Positions 45,879 through 54,739 of a DNA stretch of 64,000 nucleotides are shown here, piece after piece (positions within the stretch are counted from its first letter, which is position 1; the number at the start of each line of letters is the position of its first letter). Source of the stretch: an uncultured Collinsella sp. (GTDB lineage Bacteria > Actinomycetota > Coriobacteriia > Coriobacteriales > Coriobacteriaceae). The position numbers and the translations under genes are program-made. The stretch covers positions 1 to 64,000 of the forward strand of contig CABSNK010000006.1 of NCBI GenBank assembly GCA_902479075.1. The letters run 5' to 3'. Below the pieces are notes generated by a model. It was not told the DNA's origin. It saw only the letters and a list, made by a program, of their open reading frames with translations, and did not search any database.

Positions 45879-45919
45879 GCCTGCCAAAAAAGGACAGGTT
45901 TATTTTGGCAGGTTTTATC
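45879..45919. repeat. Dispersed CCTGCCAAAA hairpin repeat, copy 3
   Basis: The ~40-bp unit with CCTGCCAAAA and TTTTGGCAGG arms lies between the 5' end of the dehydrogenase gene and the map terminator. Confidence 0.75.
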
Positions 45920-45940
45920 AGGCAAAACGTTCAAATAAAA

Positions 45941-45979
45941 CGCCGGATGCAAAGCGGGTTTGCCCGTCAGCATCCGGCG
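45941..45979 (-). terminator. Terminator of map
   Basis: CGCCGGATGC (45941-45950) pairs with GCATCCGGCG (45970-45979); a T-rich tract follows on the minus strand. It lies 10 nt past the map stop. Confidence 0.85.
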
Positions 45980-45988
45980 CATCTGCGG

Positions 45989-46876
45989 CTACCAACTCAG
46001 CAGCTCGTAGCCGTCCTCGGTCACCACGAGCTGTACCTCGCACTGGGCCGAGTCGCTGCCGTCCTTGGTGCGCACACACCAGCCATCGCCCTTGCTGATC
46101 TTGATGTCGGGCGCTCCGGCGTTGACCATGGGCTCGATGGTAAAGACCATGCCCGGGGCCATAATGGTGTCCACATCGGGCGCCTCGGTGGTAAAGCCTA
46201 CAAACGGGTCCTCGTGGAACTCCTTGCCAATGCCGTGTCCGCCGTACTCGCGCACCACGCTAAAACCGGCGTCCTCGACCGTCTTTTGCACGGCCTCGGC
46301 CATAACGGACAGCGGAAGCCATGGCTTGACGGCTGCCAGGCCCGCCTCCACGCTGGCGCGGGTGACCTCGACCAGGCGCTGGCGCTCGGCAGAGACCTTG
46401 CCGATGCAGAACATGCGGCTCGAGTCGCTAAAGTAGCCGTCTAGGATCGTGGAGCAGTCGACGTTGATGATGTCGCCCTCGTGCAGCACGTCCGTATCGC
46501 AGGGGATACCGTGACAGACCACATCATTGATCGAGGTGCATACGCTCTTGGGGTAGCCCTCGTAGTTGAGGTCGGCCGGCGTGCCGCCGTGCTCGACGGT
46601 GTAGTCGTAGATCATCTGGTCGATCTGGTTGGTGGTCATGCCCGCGGCGATGTGCTCGCCTACGTAATCGAGCACGCCCACGTTGATGGCGGCCGAGCGC
46701 TTGATGCCCTCGATATCGGCGGGCGTCTTGTAGAGCGTGCGGGGCAGAACCTCCCAGCCCTCTTCCCACAAGCGCTCAAGGCGCTCATCAAAGGTGCTAT
46801 GGCATTTCTTATATTTTTTGCCGCTGCCGCACCAGCAAGCGTCGTTGCGGCCGGGCACGGGTCCTTTGTCAAACAT
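45989..46876 (-). CDS. map: Methionine aminopeptidase with N-terminal SEC-C zinc motif
   Basis: This 295-residue enzyme removes initiator methionine. The first 25 residues form a SEC-C zinc-binding motif (GRNDACWCGSGKKYKKCH), an extension found in some Map proteins and thought to help ribosome association. The peptidase domain has the five metal ligands visible in NVDCSTILDGYFSDSSR, YGGHGIG, FTIEPM and SAQCEVQL. Type I Map without the eukaryotic insert. It is monocistronic with a strong terminator. Confidence 0.94.
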   Translation of the reverse strand: MFDKGPVPGRNDACWCGSGKKYKKCHSTFDERLERLWEEGWEVLPRTLYKTPADIEGIKRSAAINVGVLDYVGEHIAAGMTTNQIDQMIYDYTVEHGGTPADLNYEGYPKSVCTSINDVVCHGIPCDTDVLHEGDIINVDCSTILDGYFSDSSRMFCIGKVSAERQRLVEVTRASVEAGLAAVKPWLPLSVMAEAVQKTVEDAGFSVVREYGGHGIGKEFHEDPFVGFTTEAPDVDTIMAPGMVFTIEPMVNAGAPDIKISKGDGWCVRTKDGSDSAQCEVQLVVTEDGYELLSW

Positions 46877-46928
46877 GGCTAACTTCCTTTCATCCGCAGC
46901 TAGTATAGCCCACCCACGCGTCTATAAA

Positions 46929-46995
46929 AGTTGCGGTGATATAGTTCCGATTTAAGCGGTTTAACAGCACAAATAGGAACTATATCACCGCAACT
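46929..46995. repeat. AGTTGCGGTGA hairpin repeat, copy 2
   Basis: Arms 46929-46948 and 46976-46995 are perfectly complementary over 20 bp around a 27-nt loop. It shares AGTTGCGGTGA and position after a gene with the copy at 38516. It lies between the radical SAM gene 3' end and the map 5' end, both on the minus strand. Confidence 0.8.
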
Positions 46996-47036
46996 GATGG
47001 GGCGGGATGGCGGGCACTGGCTGCTGCGTGGTTTTG

Positions 47037-47813
47037 CTAGTAGCTCACCTGGCAGGGGATGCCGAGGGCGCGCATGCGTGCGGCAATCGTGTCGAGTACC
47101 TCGGGCGCCGCTTTGGCAAGGCCGGCGACCGGTGTCTCGCGCGCCACCGTGTAAATGGTCGCCTCCTGCGGGCGAATGCGCTCGAGCGCCGCGAGCCAAG
47201 GGCCGACGTACTCCTCGCCGGTGTTATCGAGAGACTTGCCTCGGTACTCGCCGCTCAAAAACATCGTCTGGATAATGACGTGGCCGTTAAAGCTCGCGAA
47301 CGTTTCGATCTGGTGCTCTACATCGTAGGGGCCAACGGGCTGGTCGAGCAGCTGGATAAAAGCCGGGTCGACCGTATCGAGCTTGAGGATGTTGTCGTCG
47401 ACCATCATGAGCGCATCGTGTACCTGGGGACGGTCGGCGCGCGTGCCGTTGGAAAGCACGGCAATCTTGGTGTTTGGGGCCAGCTCGTCGCGCAGCGCGA
47501 CGGCGCCGGCGATGGCCTGCGGAAACTCCGGTGCGGCGGTGGGCTCGCCGTTGCCTGCGAAGGTGATTACATCGGGGAGCTCGCCCTCGGCTGCCATCTC
47601 GCGCAGCTTTACCTCGAGCGCGTCGAGTACCACGGCAGCTATGTTGTACGGCTCATGGCAGGGGCGCTCAGCGTTGAGACCGTTTTCGCAGTAAATGCAG
47701 TCGAACGTGCAGATTTTGCCGCTGGCCGGCATCATGTTGACGCCGAGCGAAAGGCCCAGGCGACGGCTGCGAACGGGCCCAAAGATAGGGCTGGCATTTA
47801 AAAACGTAGACAT
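47037..47813 (-). CDS. Radical SAM protein
   Basis: A 258-residue radical SAM enzyme. The cluster motif is CTFDCIYC (CxxxCxxC) near residue 37, and the SAM-binding segment TFAGNGEPT near residue 85. The pattern FGPVRSRRLGLSLGVN at the N-terminus is typical of a widespread uncharacterised family sometimes annotated as Fe-S oxidoreductase. Start 47813 is 9 nt after GAGGAG; ATG 47819 is too close to the site. A much longer upstream reading is spurious as it runs into the divergent hydrolase gene. Substrate unknown. Confidence 0.87.
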   Translation of the reverse strand: MSTFLNASPIFGPVRSRRLGLSLGVNMMPASGKICTFDCIYCENGLNAERPCHEPYNIAAVVLDALEVKLREMAAEGELPDVITFAGNGEPTAAPEFPQAIAGAVALRDELAPNTKIAVLSNGTRADRPQVHDALMMVDDNILKLDTVDPAFIQLLDQPVGPYDVEHQIETFASFNGHVIIQTMFLSGEYRGKSLDNTGEEYVGPWLAALERIRPQEATIYTVARETPVAGLAKAAPEVLDTIAARMRALGIPCQVSY

Positions 47814-47982
47814 AGGCATATGCTCCTCAAGACAATTGTGCCTAAGCATAGCATCGGCTCCAAAGCAAGGTGTGGGCTCTTGCTTTACAAGTTTCGTTTT
47901 TTCACGTCGCTCATTATGCGGTGCCATGAAAAGTCTCGGGTCAGGTACAGTTAATCTGTTAACAAGGCGTAAGGCAATGCAG

Positions 47983-48018
47983 GCCCATCCAACCGTACCG
48001 ATGTGCAACTGGATGGGC
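47983..48018. promoter_or_regulatory. Inverted repeat upstream of the hydrolase gene
   Basis: GCCCATCCA (47983-47991) is inverted at 48010-48018, 20 nt before the hydrolase start. It may be an operator or a 5'-UTR hairpin close to the ribosome site. Confidence 0.4.
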
Positions 48019-48038
48019 GTTGATGATGGGGGCACAAC

Positions 48039-48836
48039 ATGGATTTTACGGTCGAGAATGCGGGCACTACGATCGCCTGCCGCGAGTATGCCGGCCCGGT
48101 TGTATCGTCCGATGCACCTGCCTTGGTGTGCGTGCACGGTGCCTGCGTCGACGGCGTCTTTTTTGACGCCATCGCCCGCGAGCTCGCCTGTGACTATCGC
48201 GTCATTACCTACGACCGCCGCGGTTGCGGCGAGAGCGGCGACGCTGCAGACGGACGCTACGACCTCGCCGTCCAGGCTGCCGACCTGCAGGCCGTTATCG
48301 AGCATATTGGCACTTCGGCAAACGTGCTCGCGCACAGTGCCGGTACGCTGGTGACGCTGGAGCTTCTCCGTGCAAACCCCACCATAATCTCGCGTGCGAT
48401 TCTGCATGAACCCGCCGTGACGGATGAGGGTGCCGGTCTGGGCGCGGCCCCGGTTTTGCTCGAGATGATCGCCGCGGGAAAGGTCTCCAGGGCATTACGG
48501 GCCTTCCTGGGTGCCATCGGCGATTCGGACCCTGAGGCCCCCAAGTTAACCGAGGCAGAAGCCAAGCATGCCCTGCGCAACGGCCGCGGCTTCATGGCAA
48601 ACGAATACGGGATTACTATGACCTGCGTTCCCGATTGGGATAGCGTTCGTGCGTCGAAAACGGTGGCCGCCGTGCTCCTGGGCGAGCTCTCGATTGGCAC
48701 GCCTCGCGAGGCGGGCACGAGGGTGGCGGCTGAGCTTTTGGACTGTCCACTCGTAACGGTTCCCGGCGCGCACAACGGCCTGCGCGATCGCCCGGCAGCG
48801 GCTGCCCAGACTGTCCGTGGCATCCTGGGGTTCTAG
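48039..48836 (+). CDS. Alpha/beta hydrolase
   Basis: A 265-residue serine hydrolase of the alpha/beta fold. The oxyanion region is CVHGACVDG, the DRRGCGES turn follows, the nucleophile Ser lies in AHSAGT (about residue 107), and the last His is in PGAHNGLRDRP. There is no signal peptide, so it is cytoplasmic. Esterase, lipase or dienelactone-type activity is possible; substrate unknown. It is divergent from the radical SAM gene. Confidence 0.87.
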   Translation: MDFTVENAGTTIACREYAGPVVSSDAPALVCVHGACVDGVFFDAIARELACDYRVITYDRRGCGESGDAADGRYDLAVQAADLQAVIEHIGTSANVLAHSAGTLVTLELLRANPTIISRAILHEPAVTDEGAGLGAAPVLLEMIAAGKVSRALRAFLGAIGDSDPEAPKLTEAEAKHALRNGRGFMANEYGITMTCVPDWDSVRASKTVAAVLLGELSIGTPREAGTRVAAELLDCPLVTVPGAHNGLRDRPAAAAQTVRGILGF

Positions 48837-49047
48837 CACTCGCAATAGCCAAAGCAGCCTTCACCCGCAAACGTTTCGTCCGTGTTAACAAATGTGTTCA
48901 AAATCTCACGTCTGCGGCTTCAATCGCGCCGTCTGCCAACTCATAAAAATGTAACAGCATTTACGTGCTTACCTGCATCGGCAAGGTGTTACCCTTGTAA
49001 CATTTGGAACCCACCGCTACCATGCGAAGCTATCGAAAGGGCCCCAT

Positions 49048-50928
49048 ATGCTCAATAATCACGAGGTCAATCTAACCGACGAGGAGGCTGCCGCCGAGGT
49101 CGCCCGTGTCGCGAAGACCTACCCCGTGGTACGTTTGCTGTCGGCCGATCAGATTAAGAGCGAGCCTAACTGCCTGCTCGCCGGTGATCGCTGCCCTTGT
49201 TTGCGCCAGGCAAGTCTTGAGGCCTTGACAGATTCCGATGAGGTGTCGGAGCAACTGCTCAACGATGGCGTTGAGTACCGCGCCCATCTGCGCCCTCTGA
49301 AGGTCGAGGGCGAGCCTCATGTCCTGCTGATGGTGCGTCCGATCGATGGGCAAGAGGCTGCAAAAGAGGACCTTGTCTACACCGACGTGCTGACGAGCGT
49401 GCACAATCGCCGATATTACGAGGAAAAGCTCTGTAGCGCCCGCATGAATGCCGGCGTTGCGATGATCGACTTTGATGATTTTAGGGTCTTCAACGATACG
49501 TGTGGCCGTCATGCCGGCGACCTTGCGCTCGGTGCCGTGGCGACAGCCATGCGCAGCGGAATCCGTTCGACTGACGAGCTTGTGCGCTATGGCTGCGACA
49601 AGTTTGTGGTTGTCATGCCCAATATTCCCTCCGATGACTTCACCCGTCGCCTGCATCAGGTGTCCGATGCCGTTCGTTCCACGATTATTCCGGGCCATGA
49701 GTACGTGAGCTTGACGGCATGTGTTGGTGGCGTTCGCATTCATGGCGAGACGGTCGATGAGGGCGTTGGCCGCGCTGTCCAGTTACTGAGCCGCGCTAAG
49801 GCAAAAGCCGGTACGGTCGTGACCGATGCCGATTCCATCGAGGCCTTCCAAAGCGAAAAGCCTTTGGTACTTATTGTCGATGACTCCGAGATGAACCGAG
49901 TCATTCTCAGCGAGATGCTCAAGGACGAGTATTGCATCCTCGAGGCCGACAACGGTCGTACGGCGCTCGACATGGTCGACCGCTATGGTGATGAGTTGTC
50001 GCTCGTGCTGCTGGATATTGTCATGCCGGGCATAAGCGGCTTTGAGGTGCTGGCCGGTCTGTCGCACCGATCGGTTAGTGACAATCTGCCTGTCATCATG
50101 ATTTCGAGCGAAGATTCCGATGATATGGTTCTGCGCGCGTACGAGCTGGGCGCCTCGGACTATATTAACCGCCCGTTTGACTCCCGTGTCGTGCGCCGCC
50201 GTGTAAGCAACACCATCCGCCTATACGCCAAACAGCGCCGCCTGACGAGCCTGCTGTCCCAGCAGTACAACGAGCGTGTCAAGAACAGTCGCATGCTCAT
50301 CGACATCATGGCTGGCGTCATGGAGCTTCGCAACGGCGAGAGCGGCAGGCACGTTACGAACATCGAAAAGCTGACCGAGCTGCTGCTTGGCTGTCTGGTC
50401 CAGCGTAGCGACACCATTTCCCTTGACAATGAGGAGCGCTCCACGATTGCCCTGGCTTCGGCGCTGCACGATATCGGCAAGATGTCGATTGACGATGCGA
50501 TTCTCAACAAACCCGGGCGCCTTACGCCCGAGGAGTTCGAGATTATGAAGACGCATACCACGATCGGCGCCGACATGCTGCTTGAGCTGGGTAGCCATCA
50601 CGCCGGCAATGCGCTTATGGAATATGCGTACCAGATTGCGCGTTGGCATCACGAGCGCTGGGACGGCAAGGGTTATCCCGATGGCCTTAAGGGCGACGAT
50701 ATCCCCATCGCCGCGCAGGTGGTTTCGGTGGCTGACGTGTACGATGCACTGACGAGCGTGCGCGTGTACAAGGACGCTATCCCGCACGAGGAGGCGATCC
50801 AGATGATCCTGGACGGTAAGTGCGGCACCTTTAACCCACTGTTGCTCGACTGCTTGCTCGAGGTGCAAGACCGTATTGCCGAGACGTTGGCACGCCCCGC
50901 CGACGTTGTCGCGTTTCCCACGATTTAG
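49048..50928 (+). CDS. Degenerate GGDEF - receiver - HD-GYP signalling protein
   Basis: This 626-residue cytoplasmic protein has three signalling domains. The GGDEF-like domain (about 110-265) has YGCDKF at 182-186 in place of GG(D/E)EF, so it is probably not a diguanylate cyclase and may bind GTP or act as a sensor. The receiver domain (about 272-390) has phospho-acceptor Asp323 in LLDIVMPG. The C-terminal HD-GYP domain (about 410-610) keeps His474-Asp475 in HDIGK and GYP at 542-544, so it should hydrolyse cyclic-di-GMP. The next gene encodes an HPt domain, a likely phosphate donor or sink. No histidine kinase is near. Confidence 0.92.
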   Translation: MLNNHEVNLTDEEAAAEVARVAKTYPVVRLLSADQIKSEPNCLLAGDRCPCLRQASLEALTDSDEVSEQLLNDGVEYRAHLRPLKVEGEPHVLLMVRPIDGQEAAKEDLVYTDVLTSVHNRRYYEEKLCSARMNAGVAMIDFDDFRVFNDTCGRHAGDLALGAVATAMRSGIRSTDELVRYGCDKFVVVMPNIPSDDFTRRLHQVSDAVRSTIIPGHEYVSLTACVGGVRIHGETVDEGVGRAVQLLSRAKAKAGTVVTDADSIEAFQSEKPLVLIVDDSEMNRVILSEMLKDEYCILEADNGRTALDMVDRYGDELSLVLLDIVMPGISGFEVLAGLSHRSVSDNLPVIMISSEDSDDMVLRAYELGASDYINRPFDSRVVRRRVSNTIRLYAKQRRLTSLLSQQYNERVKNSRMLIDIMAGVMELRNGESGRHVTNIEKLTELLLGCLVQRSDTISLDNEERSTIALASALHDIGKMSIDDAILNKPGRLTPEEFEIMKTHTTIGADMLLELGSHHAGNALMEYAYQIARWHHERWDGKGYPDGLKGDDIPIAAQVVSVADVYDALTSVRVYKDAIPHEEAIQMILDGKCGTFNPLLLDCLLEVQDRIAETLARPADVVAFPTI

Positions 50929-50951
50929 TTTGACCAAAGGAGTTTTAATCC

Positions 50952-51308
50952 ATGATTTCCATGCGTGAGGCGTATGAAAAGATCGGCGCCAATTATGATG
51001 ACGCGTGTGCTCGGCTGATGGGCGAGGAAATGCTCGCCCGCTTTGCCCTCAAGTTTTTGGATGACGAGAGCATGGACAAGCTGGAGGCCGCCATGGCGGC
51101 GGGAGACGCCGAAGGTGCGTTTATGGCAGCGCACACGCTCAAGGGCGTGAGCCAGAACCTGGGATTCGATAATCTGTACGAGCCGGCGGTCGTGGTAACC
51201 GAAGCACTGCGTGGTGCCGATGCCGTTGACGGCGCTCGCGAGGGGATGCATGCGCTGCAGCAGCAATATGCGGCTACGATGTCGGCCCTGCGCGAGGCGG
51301 CTGAATAA
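50952..51308 (+). CDS. HPt-domain phosphotransfer protein
   Basis: A 118-residue helical-bundle protein with the phosphorylatable His61 in AAHTLKGVSQNLGF. It follows the receiver/HD-GYP gene by 23 nt behind AAAGGAG, so the two are co-translated units of one phosphorelay. HPt proteins shuttle phosphate between receiver domains of a hybrid kinase and a response regulator. The matching kinase must be elsewhere. Confidence 0.92.
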   Translation: MISMREAYEKIGANYDDACARLMGEEMLARFALKFLDDESMDKLEAAMAAGDAEGAFMAAHTLKGVSQNLGFDNLYEPAVVVTEALRGADAVDGAREGMHALQQQYAATMSALREAAE

Positions 51309-51350
51309 GAGCTTGCGAGCTTTGGGCTGTGTGCCTGTCGCGTATAGGCA

Positions 51351-51392
51351 AAAGGGCGCCCCGTCGGACCATGTGGCCGGCGGGGCGCCCTT
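51351..51392. terminator. Bidirectional terminator
   Basis: A ~15-bp GC-rich stem (AGGGCGCCCCG with CGGGGCGCCCT and more) with A- and T-rich flanks separates convergent genes, the HPt gene and the hydrolase gene. Confidence 0.85.
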
Positions 51393-51413
51393 ATCTGTTA
51401 TGCGGTTCGCGAA

Positions 51414-52223
51414 CTAGCGGGCCTGTTTAACCTTTGCCGCTGCCTCGACAAACGACTTCCACAGGTTAAAGTCGGTTTCGAGCGTCTTCCACGTGTACTC
51501 GGGATGCCATTGCACGCCTAGACAGAATGGCTGGCCTTCGACCTCGATGCACTCGGGCACGCCATCGGTTGCCTTGGCGACCAGACGCGTGCTTTTACCC
51601 AGACGATCGACGCAGCAGTGGTGTGCGGAGTTGGTCTGGATCAGCCTGTACCCGCCAACCGCGCGCTCCAGCAGCGAGCCCGGCACGACCTCGACGGGGT
51701 GCACGGGATCGTTGAGCACGTGGGTATGGCGCCACTGCGTGCGGCCCTCGCGAGCGCCCAGGCTCGGCACGTCCATGCACAGGGTGCCGCCAGTGGCGAC
51801 ATTGAGCAACTGCGTGCCGCGGCAGGTGGTAAAGAGCGGCTTTTTGGCGTGGAGTACCTCGCCGACCAGCTTAAACTCAAAGCTATCGCGGATCTCGCAG
51901 CAGAGGGTGGGATCGTAGGGTCGATCATCGCCCCAACGTTTGGGATTGACGTCGGGGCCGCCGGGGATGGCGATGCCGTCGGCGATATCGACGTAATGAC
52001 GGATGACCTCAATGTCCTCGGTGATGGACATCTGCAGCGGCAGGCCGCCAGCGGCAAGGATGGCATCGACAAAGACACTTGCGATTTCCTCGTTGGGGGA
52101 GAGCATCTCGCTCAAATAGGGCTTCGCTTCTTCCCAGCGTGGTGCTACCAGGATAAGCGGGCGGTCAGCAGGATCGACGTCGACGTGCGGAGTGTAGGAC
52201 GATGAGGTGCGGGTTCCGATCAT
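51414..52223 (-). CDS. Class I glutamine amidotransferase-like hydrolase (PuuD type)
   Basis: A 269-residue peptidase C26-type hydrolase. The nucleophile Cys is in TTCRGTQLLNVATGG (about residue 139) and the catalytic His/Glu in GVQWHPEYT near the end, with the GIAIPGGPDVNP loop upstream. E. coli PuuD hydrolyses gamma-glutamyl-GABA in putrescine breakdown. Here it sits beside a glutamate/glutamine-type ABC uptake operon, so action on a gamma-glutamyl compound is plausible. Exact substrate is inference. Confidence 0.87.
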   Translation of the reverse strand: MIGTRTSSSYTPHVDVDPADRPLILVAPRWEEAKPYLSEMLSPNEEIASVFVDAILAAGGLPLQMSITEDIEVIRHYVDIADGIAIPGGPDVNPKRWGDDRPYDPTLCCEIRDSFEFKLVGEVLHAKKPLFTTCRGTQLLNVATGGTLCMDVPSLGAREGRTQWRHTHVLNDPVHPVEVVPGSLLERAVGGYRLIQTNSAHHCCVDRLGKSTRLVAKATDGVPECIEVEGQPFCLGVQWHPEYTWKTLETDFNLWKSFVEAAAKVKQAR

Positions 52224-52310
52224 GGGTGCGGCTTTCGAATCCGGGTGGACATGGCACAGGGGCGGCGCAGGACAAACGCTGGTGATGAATTTGCCCGCGT
52301 GACAATTGGG

Positions 52311-53075
52311 TTAGTGGCCCTTAATGGAGTTGAGGAAGTCCTGGGCGCGCTTGGTCTGGGGGTGGTCGAAGAACTCGTCGGGCGTGCCGGTTTCCACGAT
52401 CTGGCCGTCGGCCATAAACACGACGCGATCGGCCACGCGGCGGGCGAAGTTCATCTCGTGCGTGATGACAATCATCGTCATGCCCTGCTGGGCCAGACGG
52501 ACCATGACCTCGAGCACCTCGTTGATCATCTCGGGGTCAAGGGCGCTCGTGGGCTCGTCAAAAAGCATGGCCTTGGGTTGCATGGCAAGCGAGCGGGCGA
52601 TGGCTACGCGCTGCTGCTGGCCGCCCGAGAGCTGTGCGGGCACCTTATCGGCCTGCTCGGCAACGCCCACGCGGCCCAGCAGGTCCATGGCGCGCTCGCG
52701 GGCCTCGTCCTTGGAGACGCCCAGCACATCGACCGGTCCCAGCATGACGTTCTGCAGTACGGTCATATGTGCAAACAGGTTGAACTGCTGAAACACCATG
52801 CCCAGCTCGGCACGCATACGGGCAAGGTCCTTGCCTTCCTGCGGCAGGGGCTCGCCCTCTATGAGGATCTCGCCCGAGTCGATGGTTTCCAGGCGGTTGA
52901 TGGTGCGGCACATGGTCGACTTGCCCGAGCCCGAGGGACCGATCACAACGACGACCTCGCCGCGGTTGACCGAGAGATTGATGTCGTTGAGGACGTGTAG
53001 GTCGCCATAGTGCTTATCGACGTGTCTGAGCTCGATCAGCGGCTGATTGCCGGTGGAAGAGGTGCTCTGTGCCAT
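52311..53075 (-). CDS. Amino-acid ABC transporter ATPase
   Basis: This 254-residue polar amino-acid ATPase (GlnQ/GltL type) has Walker A GPSGSGKST, signature LSGGQQQRVAIARSL, and Walker B MLFDEPTSALDPE. It is last in an operon of binding protein, two permeases and ATPase, on the minus strand. Likely substrates are glutamate, glutamine or aspartate, by family and operon type. Confidence 0.94.
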   Translation of the reverse strand: MAQSTSSTGNQPLIELRHVDKHYGDLHVLNDINLSVNRGEVVVVIGPSGSGKSTMCRTINRLETIDSGEILIEGEPLPQEGKDLARMRAELGMVFQQFNLFAHMTVLQNVMLGPVDVLGVSKDEARERAMDLLGRVGVAEQADKVPAQLSGGQQQRVAIARSLAMQPKAMLFDEPTSALDPEMINEVLEVMVRLAQQGMTMIVITHEMNFARRVADRVVFMADGQIVETGTPDEFFDHPQTKRAQDFLNSIKGH

Positions 53076-53111
53076 GGTGCTCGGCTCCTTATGACTCGAA
53101 ATGGTAAAGCG

Positions 53112-53945
53112 TTAGCGGATGATGGTCGCGCCGGTCTTGTGCGAAACATAGACAGCGGCCTTGTTGATCACGACGTTGATGAGGATGTAGATGACCGCGA
53201 TAACCAGGTAGACCGACACGAGGGCGTCGTAGTTGGTAATGAGCACGCGGGCGTTTTGCATGAGGTCGGGGTAGCTCACCACGTAGGCCACGGTGGTGTC
53301 TTTGACTACGACCACGAGCTGCGAAATCAAGGACGGAATGATAAACCGAATAGCCTGCGGCAACACGATTTTAAAGGTGATTTTAGCTTTGGAGAGACCG
53401 AGTGCCTGGGCGGCTTCGACCTGGCCGCGCGGCACGGCGTTGACACCGGCACGGAAGATCTCGGCGAGTACGCCGGCGGCAGCGAGCGCGACGGGAAGCG
53501 TGAGCATCCAAAACGACGGCAGCGCGATCTTGTACTGGGGCAGCACCAAAAAGAAGAAGTAGATGAACAGCAGGCTCGGTACGCCGCGGAAGAAATCGGT
53601 GAGCACGCGGCAGACCAGCTGCAGCGGCTTAATGTCGCTGGTACGGCCGAGCATAAGGGCTAAGCCCAGCACCAGCGCGATGGCGCCAGCGGTGAGTGCG
53701 ACTTTAACGGTGCCCTCAAAGCCGGCAAGCAGGAACTTCCAGGTGGTGAGGTGCGTAAAGAAATACCAATAGTGAACCGAAAGCTGGCCGGTCACATAAA
53801 AGCGCTGCAACACGAGGACGACGAGCGCGGCGACGGCAACAAGCGAGATGGCGGTGCCGATGCGAATCTTGGCGCGCATCTTGGGGCCGGGAGCCTCGTA
53901 GAGCGCATCGCGCATGGTGAGCGCAGAAGAGGAGTGCTTGCTCAT
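53112..53945 (-). CDS. Amino-acid ABC transporter permease 2
   Basis: A 277-residue HisM/GlnP-type permease with about five helices and the EAA motif region EAAQALGLSKAKITFKIVLP. The N-terminal ~35 residues are a polar cytoplasmic extension. It overlaps the preceding permease gene by 4 nt, so the two permeases are made in equal amounts as a heterodimer. Confidence 0.93.
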   Translation of the reverse strand: MSKHSSSALTMRDALYEAPGPKMRAKIRIGTAISLVAVAALVVLVLQRFYVTGQLSVHYWYFFTHLTTWKFLLAGFEGTVKVALTAGAIALVLGLALMLGRTSDIKPLQLVCRVLTDFFRGVPSLLFIYFFFLVLPQYKIALPSFWMLTLPVALAAAGVLAEIFRAGVNAVPRGQVEAAQALGLSKAKITFKIVLPQAIRFIIPSLISQLVVVVKDTTVAYVVSYPDLMQNARVLITNYDALVSVYLVIAVIYILINVVINKAAVYVSHKTGATIIR

Positions 53946-54601
53946 CGGAGGATCCTCACCTTCTTATCGATGTAGTTGCCAATGTGGCTCACCACAAAGG
54001 CCGTGCCCAGGTAGCCGAGCGCCGAGATAAAGAACGCGGCGACGCCGCCGAGCGAGCGCGTGTTGATGTAGCTCACCACGCCGGTGAGCTCCTGCGGTTG
54101 CAACGGCACCTGACTGCCGAGCGCGGTGGTGAGCATGACGGCGATAAAGAGGTTGGTCATGGGCAACACGCTCGAGCGCAGCGCCTGCGGAATCACGATC
54201 TTGGCGAGGATACGGCTGAAGCTCATGCCGAGCGAACGTGCGGCTTCGACCTGACCGACGCCGACGGTGTTGATGCCGCTCATAAAGTTCTCGGAGCCAA
54301 AGGCCGAGCCCAAAAGAACCGTGGCGACGATAACGCAGGTGCGGTAGGGTAGGACGACCTTGAGCGGCGGCAGCGCATAGACGACGATGATGAGCAGTGC
54401 GATGCCGGGGATGTTACGGAAGACCTGGACATACAGGTCGCCAAAGACGCGCAGCGGCTTGAGCGGCGACACGCGCATCACGGTGACGGCGACGGCCAGC
54501 ACCATGGCGATGGCAAACGACTCAAGCGTCATGCCCCAGGTTGCTAGCAGCGCGTCGATATAGTTCTGGCCATAGAGCGACCAGAGCTCGGAGAGACTCA
54601 T
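53942..54601 (-). CDS. Amino-acid ABC transporter permease 1
   Basis: A 219-residue GlnP/GltK-type permease with the EAA motif EAARSLGMSFSRILAKIVIPQ. It has the compact five-helix layout and pairs with the following 277-residue permease, as in GluC/GluD of Corynebacterium. It starts 140 nt after the binding-protein gene, beyond a hairpin. Confidence 0.93.
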   Translation of the reverse strand: MSLSELWSLYGQNYIDALLATWGMTLESFAIAMVLAVAVTVMRVSPLKPLRVFGDLYVQVFRNIPGIALLIIVVYALPPLKVVLPYRTCVIVATVLLGSAFGSENFMSGINTVGVGQVEAARSLGMSFSRILAKIVIPQALRSSVLPMTNLFIAVMLTTALGSQVPLQPQELTGVVSYINTRSLGGVAAFFISALGYLGTAFVVSHIGNYIDKKVRILR

Positions 54602-54625
54602 GCGGACCTCCCGCCGATAAGGAAA

Positions 54626-54651
54626 GGGGCTCCCGTGTGTACGGAAGCCCC
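54626..54651 (-). terminator. Hairpin between binding-protein and permease genes
   Basis: GGGGCTCCCGT (54626-54636) pairs with ACGGAAGCCCC (54641-54651) with one mismatch. Such partial terminators commonly make binding protein more abundant than the membrane parts. Confidence 0.65.
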
Positions 54652-54739
54652 GACAACTCAGTGAGGAAACAGTTTACCGCAATAAAGCGCATCATGCGTT
54701 TCCGTATGGTTTCGTTGCGGCCGTTACCAGGCTCGCTGC

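Noticed and set aside
47820..48407. N-terminal extension of the radical SAM gene by ~200 codons
   Set aside because: It overlaps the divergent hydrolase gene on the other strand and is not homologous; a GAGGAG site supports the start at 47813.
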